A program made the translations under genes and the position numbers. A DNA stretch of 64,000 nt, taken from assembly GCF_000231445.1 (NCBI RefSeq), contig NZ_AGFR01000003.1, forward strand, positions 62,001-126,000, given 5' to 3'. Each line of letters opens with the position of its first letter. Positions within the stretch are counted from its first letter, which is position 1. The notes beneath the pieces are model-generated. The model ran no database searches and was not told the origin of the DNA. It saw only the letters and a list, made by a program, of their open reading frames with translations. Source of the DNA: Commensalibacter intestini A911. Lineage in GTDB: Bacteria > Pseudomonadota > Alphaproteobacteria > Acetobacterales > Acetobacteraceae. This document shows positions 58,767 to 64,000 of this stretch, one piece after another.

Positions 58767-58797
58767 CTTGCATTATTTGATGATAATTACCTGCAAG
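58767..58797 (+). promoter_or_regulatory. Upstream hairpin in the rplO-secY leader
   Basis: CTTGCA (58767-58772) can pair with TGCAAG (58792-58797), with a possible inner TTAT/ATAA. The GCAAG in its 3' arm is also complementary to CTTGC in the loop of the terminator at 58825-58868, so the two structures could exclude each other. Confidence 0.35.
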
Positions 58798-58824
58798 TTT
58801 ATGTTACATAATAGATCTTAAGGT

Positions 58825-58868
58825 TAAAAAATACAGCGTCCCGTATTCTTGCGGTGACGCTGTTTTTT
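58825..58868 (+). terminator. Intrinsic terminator / attenuator directly before secY
   Basis: An A-rich stretch, ACAGCGTC (58833-58840), an inner CCG/CGG extension, GACGCTGT (58856-58863) and a run of six T (58863-58868). It fits a canonical intrinsic terminator. The T-run ends 16 nt before the secY ATG, leaving only the ribosome site in between. Any transcript reaching secY from upstream must read through it. Confidence 0.8.
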
Positions 58869-58884
58869 GTGAAAGGATAAGGTT

Positions 58885-60237
58885 ATGGCCTCTATGGCCG
58901 AGCAATTAGCATCTAATGTTAATCTCAGTGCGTTCTCGAAAGCGACTGAATTAAAAAAGCGTATTTGGTTTACGCTAGGAGCTTTGATTATCTACCGTTT
59001 AGGTACATATATCCCGGTTCCTGGAGTTGATGCTGCGATTATGGCTGAATTACTTGCAAAACACCAAGGCGGTATTTTGGGTATGTTTGACATGTTTAGT
59101 GGTGGTGCGTTAGGTCGTATGACGATTTTTGCTCTAAACATTATGCCATATATTAGTGCGTCCATCATCATTCAGTTAATGTCTTCGGCGATGCCTTCGC
59201 TTGAGGCGTTAAAAAAAGAAGGTGAGCAAGGCCGTAAGAAGCTTAATCAATATACGCGTTATTTAACTGTTTTTATTGCCTTATTTCAAGCTTACGGCAT
59301 TGCCGTCGGGCTTGAGAGTATGCAAGGCCCTAATGGTGTCTCTCCTGTTATTCATCCTGGTATGTTCTTTATTGCAACTGCTGTGATTACGCTTGTTGGT
59401 GGTACAATGTTCTTGATGTGGCTTGGAGAGCAGATTACTTCCAGAGGTGTAGGAAATGGTATTTCATTAATTATCTTTGCTGGTATTGTTGCAAACTTGC
59501 CTGGAGCGTTAGTTAGTCTGTTTAATTTAGGTTATACAGGTGCGTTATCTCCAATTTTTGTTGCGATATTTTTGATACTCGCAGCAGTTACGATTGCTTT
59601 CATTGTGTTTATGGAGCAAGCGCAACGGCGGGTTGTTATTCAATATCCTAAAAGGCAAGTTGGTCAACGTCAATATGGTGGTGATTCTACGCATATGCCG
59701 TTAAAGGTTAATACAGCAGGGGTTATTCCTCCAATTTTTGCATCTTCTGTATTATTAATTCCAGTGACTATTGCAGGCTTTTTATCAAGTGACTCCACAC
59801 CAAGTTGGTTAGCATTTTTAGGACAAGAATTTGGTCAAGGTCGTATTTTATATATGCTCTTTTATGCGGCAATGATTATTTTCTTTTCATTTTTTTATGC
59901 TGCTGTGAGTTTCAATCCAAAAGAAACTGCTGATAATTTACGTAAGCAAGGTGGGTTTATTCCAGGGATTCGTCCTGGAGCAAATACAGCTACTTATTTT
60001 GATACGATTTTAACCAGATTAACAACAATTGGTGCCTTATATCTTGTTGCTGTTTGTTTGTTACCGCAATTTTTAATTAATCATTATAACGTTCCGTTTT
60101 ATTTCGGTGGAACAAGTTTGATTATTATTGTTTCTGTAACGATTGATACGGTTACTCAAGTTCAATCTCATTTGGTTGCACATCAGTATCAAGGTTTATT
60201 AAGAAAATCTCGTGGTGCTAAAGGGAAAAAACGATGA
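58885..60237 (+). CDS. secY: Preprotein translocase subunit SecY
   Basis: Channel subunit of the Sec translocon, 450 aa with ten membrane segments. Conserved parts are YRLGTYIPVPGVDAAIMAEL, GILGMFDMFSGGALGRMTIF with ALNIMPYISASIIIQLM, ITSRGVGNGISLIIFAGI and FNPKETADNLRKQGGFIPGI. AAGGATAAGG precedes the ATG. The gene is preceded by an apparent attenuator and overlaps adk by 4 bases (ATGA). Confidence 0.97.
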   Translation: MASMAEQLASNVNLSAFSKATELKKRIWFTLGALIIYRLGTYIPVPGVDAAIMAELLAKHQGGILGMFDMFSGGALGRMTIFALNIMPYISASIIIQLMSSAMPSLEALKKEGEQGRKKLNQYTRYLTVFIALFQAYGIAVGLESMQGPNGVSPVIHPGMFFIATAVITLVGGTMFLMWLGEQITSRGVGNGISLIIFAGIVANLPGALVSLFNLGYTGALSPIFVAIFLILAAVTIAFIVFMEQAQRRVVIQYPKRQVGQRQYGGDSTHMPLKVNTAGVIPPIFASSVLLIPVTIAGFLSSDSTPSWLAFLGQEFGQGRILYMLFYAAMIIFFSFFYAAVSFNPKETADNLRKQGGFIPGIRPGANTATYFDTILTRLTTIGALYLVAVCLLPQFLINHYNVPFYFGGTSLIIIVSVTIDTVTQVQSHLVAHQYQGLLRKSRGAKGKKR

Positions 60238-60896
60238 AACTAGTCTTTTTAGGCCCTCCAGGGGCGGGTAAAGGAACACAATCCCAGCATCTTGCACAAG
60301 AATATCATATTGCTCAGATTTCAACAGGTGATATGTTACGTGCAGAAGTAAAAGCAGAATCTGAAATTGGTAAATTGGCAAAAAAGATTATGGATAATGG
60401 GGAACTTGTTCCTGATGATCTTATTGTTTCTATGATACAAAATAGAATCCAAGCAGACGATTGTAAAAATGGTTTTATTTTAGATGGCTTTCCAAGAAGT
60501 TTGGGGCAAGCAGAAGCTTTAAATAAAATGTTTGTGAGCCAAGGACTAAAACTTGATGCTGTGCTTTCTCTGGATGTGGATGAGGAAGTGCTCGCAGAGC
60601 GTATTTCTGGTCGTTATAGCTGTGCTAAGTGTGGTGCTAGTTATCACAAACAGTTTAAGCATCCAAAAGTAATCGGTGTTTGTGATAGTTGTGGCTCGAC
60701 GGAATTTGTGTCTCGTGCTGATGATAATAAAGAAACCGTTTTGGCTCGATTGGAAACATATCGCAAACAAACTGCGCCATTATTGCCATACTATCAAGAA
60801 AAAAACTGTTTATATGCAATAAATGGGATGAAAAGCGTGGAAGATGTTACAAAAGACATTGACCAAGTGCTAAAAAAAATTAAAGTAAGCAACTAG
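60234..60896 (+). CDS. adk: Adenylate kinase
   Basis: Interconverts ATP plus AMP with 2 ADP; 220 aa, long-LID form. The P-loop is FLGPPGAGKGTQSQ, and the AMP-binding part is QISTGDMLRAEV then GFILDGFPRSLGQAEAL. The LID has four cysteines (CAKCG and CDSCG), so it binds zinc, as in Gram-positive and many alphaproteobacterial enzymes. It is translationally coupled to secY. Confidence 0.96.
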   Translation: MKLVFLGPPGAGKGTQSQHLAQEYHIAQISTGDMLRAEVKAESEIGKLAKKIMDNGELVPDDLIVSMIQNRIQADDCKNGFILDGFPRSLGQAEALNKMFVSQGLKLDAVLSLDVDEEVLAERISGRYSCAKCGASYHKQFKHPKVIGVCDSCGSTEFVSRADDNKETVLARLETYRKQTAPLLPYYQEKNCLYAINGMKSVEDVTKDIDQVLKKIKVSN

Positions 60897-60941
60897 AATT
60901 CTTTATACAAAATAAATTTTTTGTGTTGCGGTATTGACTCT

Positions 60942-60970
60942 AAGGGCAGTAAGGTTATATTGCTGCCTTT
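60942..60970 (+). terminator. Hairpin between adk and rpsM
   Basis: AAGGGCAGTAA can pair with TTGCTGCCTT through a stem with one bulge and one G-U pair, loop GGTTATA; TTTATAG follows. A partial terminator in the 206-bp adk-rpsM spacer is plausible. Confidence 0.45.
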
Positions 60971-61102
60971 ATAGATATTTTAGGTCGTTAGCTATTATAT
61001 TTGATAAACATTACTTTTATTAATAGTAGTTGTGTTTTTGTTTAGTAGCTGATTGTTAAAGAAATAAGCCTGAGTTTTTAGGTTAATTGAGGAGTAACAG
61101 GC

Positions 61103-61480
61103 GTGGCGCGTATTGCCGGCGTAAACATCCCGACAAATAAACGGGTAGCAATTGGTCTGCGTTATATTTATGGCATTGGGCCAACAAAAGCACAGGAAAT
61201 TTGTAATAAACTTTCAATTCCTGAAGCACGCAGAGTAAACGAACTTTCAGATGATGAAATCCTGAAAATTCGTGAGTTAATTGATAGTGAATATCAAGTT
61301 GAAGGTGATCTTCGTCGTGAAGTCGCGATGAATATTAAACGTTTAATGGATTTAGGATGCTACCGTGGCTTACGTCACCGTCGTGGTTTACCTGTAAGAG
61401 GGCAAAGAACCCATACTAATGCGCGTACGCGTAAGGGTAAGGCGGTTGCTATTGCTGGTAAGAAAAAAGCAACACGTTAG
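61103..61480 (+). CDS. rpsM: 30S ribosomal protein S13
   Basis: 125 aa from GTG at 61103, with GAGGAG upstream. Binds the 30S head and contacts the subunit bridge. [20 protein letters not shown] then [13 protein letters not shown], and [20 protein letters not shown] with RTRKGK, are diagnostic. A 206-bp spacer separates it from adk, so it may have its own promoter. Confidence 0.96.
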   Translation: MARIAGVNIPTNKRVAIGLRYIYGIGPTKAQEICNKLSIPEARRVNELSDDEILKIRELIDSEYQVEGDLRREVAMNIKRLMDLGCYRGLRHRRGLPVRGQRTHTNARTRKGKAVAIAGKKKATR

Positions 61481-61531
61481 TCCCTAGGTTGGTTTTTATT
61501 TGTGTAACTAAACAACAGGATAAAAAAAGTC

Positions 61532-61924
61532 ATGGCGAAACCCGCCGCTCCGCGTCTTAGAAAAAAAGAACGCAAAAACATTATTTCAGGCGTAGCACAT
61601 GTATTGTCTACGTTTAATAATACGATGATTACAATCTCTGATGTTCAAGGAAATGCTATTTCTTGGTCTTCAGCAGGTGCACAAGGCTTTAAAGGTTCTC
61701 GTAAATCTACACCTTATGCAGCACAAATGGCTGCAGAAGATGCAGGTAAAAAAGCACGTGAACATGGTATGGAAACTCTTGAAATTGAAGTTTCAGGTCC
61801 AGGATCGGGGCGTGAAAGTGCACTTCGTGCATTACAGGCTGTTGGTTTTACCGTGACTTCTATTCGGGATATGACCCCTGTGCCACATAACGGATGTCGT
61901 CCACGTAAACGACGTCGCGTTTAA
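61532..61924 (+). CDS. rpsK: 30S ribosomal protein S11
   Basis: 130 aa; lies at the mRNA exit platform. [40 protein letters not shown] and the C-terminal [20 protein letters not shown] are nearly invariant. It follows rpsM after 51 bp; two hairpins separate it from rpoA. Confidence 0.97.
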   Translation: MAKPAAPRLRKKERKNIISGVAHVLSTFNNTMITISDVQGNAISWSSAGAQGFKGSRKSTPYAAQMAAEDAGKKAREHGMETLEIEVSGPGSGRESALRALQAVGFTVTSIRDMTPVPHNGCRPRKRRRV

Positions 61925-61935
61925 TGAGTTCCTTT

Positions 61936-61965
61936 GTTATTTTTCTTGTGATTTAGAAAAATAAC
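61936..61965 (+). repeat. Perfect 10-bp inverted repeat after rpsK
   Basis: GTTATTTTTC and GAAAAATAAC flank a 10-nt loop, 11 nt past the rpsK stop. Mostly A-T pairs, no T-run after it. First of two consecutive hairpins in the rpsK-rpoA spacer. Confidence 0.5.
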
Positions 61966-61973
61966 TGGAGATT

Positions 61974-61999
61974 AATCCTAATCTTTTGGTTAGGATTTT
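61974..61999 (+). terminator. Terminator-like hairpin before rpoA
   Basis: AATCCTAA and TTAGGATT with inner TC/GG pairing close a TTTT loop (10-bp stem); TTTG follows. Weak U-tract, so a partial terminator or processing site between rpsK and rpoA is likely. Confidence 0.5.
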
Positions 62000-62040
62000 G
62001 TCGCCTCTATGGCAAGATTCTGAATTGAAAGGCCACCACC

Positions 62041-63060
62041 TTGGTCCTCCAAAAAAACTGGCAATCTCTTATAAAACCAGAGAAGCTAGAAGTCGAACCG
62101 GGCTCGGCGTCATCTAATGTGGCGACCGTGGTGGCGGAGCCACTTGAACGTGGCTTCGGCATGACGCTCGGTAATGCGCTTCGGCGAATACTTCTTTCTT
62201 CCCTTCAAGGGGCAGCTGTTACAGCGCTTCGTATTGATGGTGTGCTTCATGAGTTCTCATCTGTGAATGGGGTTCGTGAAGATGTTACTGATATTGTGTT
62301 GAACGTAAAACAACTTGCGATTCGTATGCATAGTGAAGGTCCAAAACGTATGATTTTATCAGCCGTTGGACCTGGACAAGTGACAGCAGGGCAAATTCAA
62401 ACAGATCATGATATTGAAATCATGAATCCTGATTTAGTAATTTGTACACTTGATGATGGTGTAAAACTTGGGATGGAATTTACCGTAAGTATGGGTAAAG
62501 GCTATGTTCCAGCTGCAGCAAATCGTCAAGAAGATGCACCAATTGGAATGATCCCTATTGATGCAATTTATTCTCCTGTTCGTCGTGTTTCTTATAAAGT
62601 TGAGCCAACACGTGTCGGTCAGGTGACTGATTTTGACAAATTGTTATTAACTTTGGAAACAGATGGTTCTGTAACTCCTGAAAATGCGGTTGCTTTAGCA
62701 GCACGTATTTTACAAGATCAGTTACAACTCTTTATCAATTTTGATGAACCAAAACCTGTTCAAGCCGAAGAACCTCAAGAAGATCTTCCATTTAATCGTA
62801 ATCTATTGCGTAAAGTGGATGAGCTTGAGTTATCAGTACGTAGTGCTAATTGCTTGAAAAACGATAATATCGTATATATTGGTGATTTAGTACAAAGAAC
62901 TGAACAGGAAATGTTGCGTACACCAAACTTTGGACGTAAGTCATTGAATGAAATTAAAGAAGTTCTTTCATCAATGGGCTTGTCTTTAGGGATGAACGTG
63001 CCTGCATGGCCACCTGAAAATATTGAAGAGTTAGCAAAGCGGCTAGATGAGCTGTTTTAG
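62041..63060 (+). CDS. rpoA: RNA polymerase alpha subunit
   Basis: 339 aa; alpha dimerises to nucleate the polymerase. The start is TTG at 62041, giving the expected N-terminus [20 protein letters not shown] after the initiator; AAAGG lies upstream and no suitable ATG exists. [20 protein letters not shown] is the dimerisation block. The C-terminal domain has [20 protein letters not shown] and [20 protein letters not shown], which contacts UP elements and activators. The first 150 bases are GC-rich compared with the rest. Confidence 0.97.
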   Translation: MVLQKNWQSLIKPEKLEVEPGSASSNVATVVAEPLERGFGMTLGNALRRILLSSLQGAAVTALRIDGVLHEFSSVNGVREDVTDIVLNVKQLAIRMHSEGPKRMILSAVGPGQVTAGQIQTDHDIEIMNPDLVICTLDDGVKLGMEFTVSMGKGYVPAAANRQEDAPIGMIPIDAIYSPVRRVSYKVEPTRVGQVTDFDKLLLTLETDGSVTPENAVALAARILQDQLQLFINFDEPKPVQAEEPQEDLPFNRNLLRKVDELELSVRSANCLKNDNIVYIGDLVQRTEQEMLRTPNFGRKSLNEIKEVLSSMGLSLGMNVPAWPPENIEELAKRLDELF

Positions 63061-63088
63061 CATTGTGAATAAAAAAGGATAGAATATT

Positions 63089-63514
63089 ATGCGTCACGGT
63101 ATGTCTGGCCGTAAGCTTGGTGTTACAAGTTCTCATCGTAAAGCGATGTTCCGTAACATGGCTGTTGCTTTAATCAAGCATGAACAAATTACAACAACTT
63201 TGCCAAAAGCAAAAGAATTACGTCCTGTTGTAGAAAAATTAATTACCCTTGGTAAACGTGGTGATTTACATGCACGTAGACAAGCTTTTGCTTTATTACG
63301 TGATGAAACAATTGTTTCTAAATTGTTCTCAACAATTGCAGAACGTTATAAAGCACGTCAAGGTGGTTATAGCCGCGTATTAAAAGCAGGCGTTCGTTAC
63401 GGAGATGCAGCAAATATGGCTGTAATCGAACTGATTGAACGTGATGTAAATGCAAAAGGTTTAGACAGTGGTCCAAAACCTGAAGTAGAAGATGCAGAAG
63501 ATTTTGCTGCATAA
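63089..63514 (+). CDS. rplQ: 50S ribosomal protein L17
   Basis: 141 aa; near the tunnel exit. [40 protein letters not shown] and [20 protein letters not shown] are conserved; the C-terminus has an acidic extension ([11 protein letters not shown]). AAAAGGATAG precedes the ATG. It ends the ribosomal cluster, and a strong terminator follows. Confidence 0.97.
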   Translation: MRHGMSGRKLGVTSSHRKAMFRNMAVALIKHEQITTTLPKAKELRPVVEKLITLGKRGDLHARRQAFALLRDETIVSKLFSTIAERYKARQGGYSRVLKAGVRYGDAANMAVIELIERDVNAKGLDSGPKPEVEDAEDFAA

Positions 63515-63544
63515 ATCTTTGCTTTATTGCATTGAGTTTTAAAA

Positions 63545-63573
63545 GAGAGGTAGGTTTTCCTGCCTCTTTTTTT
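63545..63573 (+). terminator. Intrinsic terminator at the end of the ribosomal cluster
   Basis: AGAGGTAGG, loop TTTT, CCTGCCTCT (9 bp, one G-U) followed by seven T. Lies 31 nt after rplQ. Confidence 0.92.
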
Positions 63574-63678
63574 ATGTGTTTTATCATAAAATAATTTGTT
63601 TATTTGGTATAGATAGCTTGTGGATGTTTGTTGTCATTCTTATTTCATATGATTAACAAGGTTAAAAAGGGGGCAACT

Positions 63679-64000
63679 ATGCCATTAGCGATATGGGCGT
63701 TGGCAATGATGACTTTTGGTATTGGAATTACAGAATTTTCAATATCAGGTTTATTGCCTTTTATTTCTCATGATTTTTCAATTTCGATTGATGATGCTGG
63801 GTATGCTGCAACAGTTTATGCATTAGGTGTTTTTATATTTACCCCGATTATTGTGATTTTAGGAGCTAAAGTTCCTCAGAAGAAAATGTTGTTGATATTA
63901 GTCAGTTTTTTTATCATAGGGAACCTCGTAACTGCTTGGTCACCATATTTTTTTGTAACATTAATTGGACGCTTTATTACCTCTCTTGCTCATGGAGCAT
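63679..64000 (+). CDS. MFS transporter, DHA1 family (5' part only)
   Basis: The frame is open from ATG at 63679, with AAGGGGG 6 nt upstream, to the window end, giving 107 residues of the N-terminal part. Hydrophobic segments begin LAIWALAMMTFGIGITEFSI, followed by SGLLPFISHDFSISIDDAGY and the loop GAKVPQKKMLL, then GNLVTAWSPYFFVTLIGRF and LAHGA. The pattern (ITEF, GLLP, HG) is that of AraJ/YdhP-type 12-segment drug or sugar exporters. The rest of the gene lies outside, so substrate and integrity cannot be judged. Confidence 0.85.
   Translation, partial: MPLAIWALAMMTFGIGITEFSISGLLPFISHDFSISIDDAGYAATVYALGVFIFTPIIVILGAKVPQKKMLLILVSFFIIGNLVTAWSPYFFVTLIGRFITSLAHGA

Noticed and set aside
1-64000. 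tRNA or rRNA genes, CRISPR arrays, insertion sequences, prophage or defence systems
   Set aside because: No T-loop-like GGTTCRA motifs in intergenic DNA, no regularly spaced repeats, and no transposase, integrase or defence-related domains were seen on either strand.

Overview
The window is a chromosomal segment of an AT-rich acetic acid bacterium (Alphaproteobacteria, Acetobacteraceae). A small, AT-rich member such as Commensalibacter is my best guess. This is inferred from three things: the citrate synthase plus succinyl-CoA:acetate CoA-transferase pair typical of the family, an alphaproteobacterial gene order (secY-adk-rpsM-rpsK-rpoA-rplQ and ispH-thrB-rnhA), and the strong A/T bias at third codon positions. 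I see no rRNA, tRNA, CRISPR array, insertion sequence or prophage.

Layout. Positions 1-3126 hold both subunits of a class Ia ribonucleotide reductase. nrdA (+, its start lies outside) and nrdB (-) converge with an aldo/keto reductase between them, and a pair of NrdR-box-like palindromes lies upstream of nrdB. Positions 3377-7448 hold a TrmN6-like methyltransferase, polyprenyl diphosphate synthase, glutamate racemase, orotate phosphoribosyltransferase and a small unknown protein. Positions 7472-12170 form an acetate-metabolism locus: citrate synthase, SixA, chorismate mutase and a metallophosphoesterase on the minus strand, with the CoA-transferase AarC divergent. Positions 12173-14249 hold a GtrII-like membrane protein and a lipoprotein. 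Positions 14424-16843 are an ispH-thrB-rnhA operon. Positions 17062-27444 hold envelope and housekeeping genes: small secreted protein, EcsC protein, Aat, a duplicated-domain exported protein, Bcp peroxiredoxin, GlnE and a YhdP/AsmA-like protein. Positions 28053-33958 are a complete RND efflux operon (permease, adaptor, outer-membrane channel), followed by a glycosyltransferase-like gene.

From 35486 to 63514 lies one co-directional transcription and translation cluster: rplKAJL-rpoBC, rpsLG-tuf, the S10 and spc operons, secY-adk, rpsM-rpsK-rpoA-rplQ. A DHA1-type MFS transporter begins at 63679 and is cut by the window end. Two usual members are missing from their expected places: fusA (only 65 bp separate rpsG and tuf) and secE-nusG (upstream of rplK there is a glycosyltransferase-like gene on the other strand).

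I found no new defence or mobile system. The most interesting signals are RNA-level. Terminator-like or long hairpins lie at several junctions inside the ribosomal cluster, most clearly a canonical intrinsic terminator ending 16 nt before the secY start codon, with an upstream segment that could form alternative pairings. Together they suggest that the cluster is divided into separately adjustable segments. Other points worth checking are the NrdR box pair, a palindrome in front of the RND operon that has no local regulator gene, and a few lineage-specific envelope genes.
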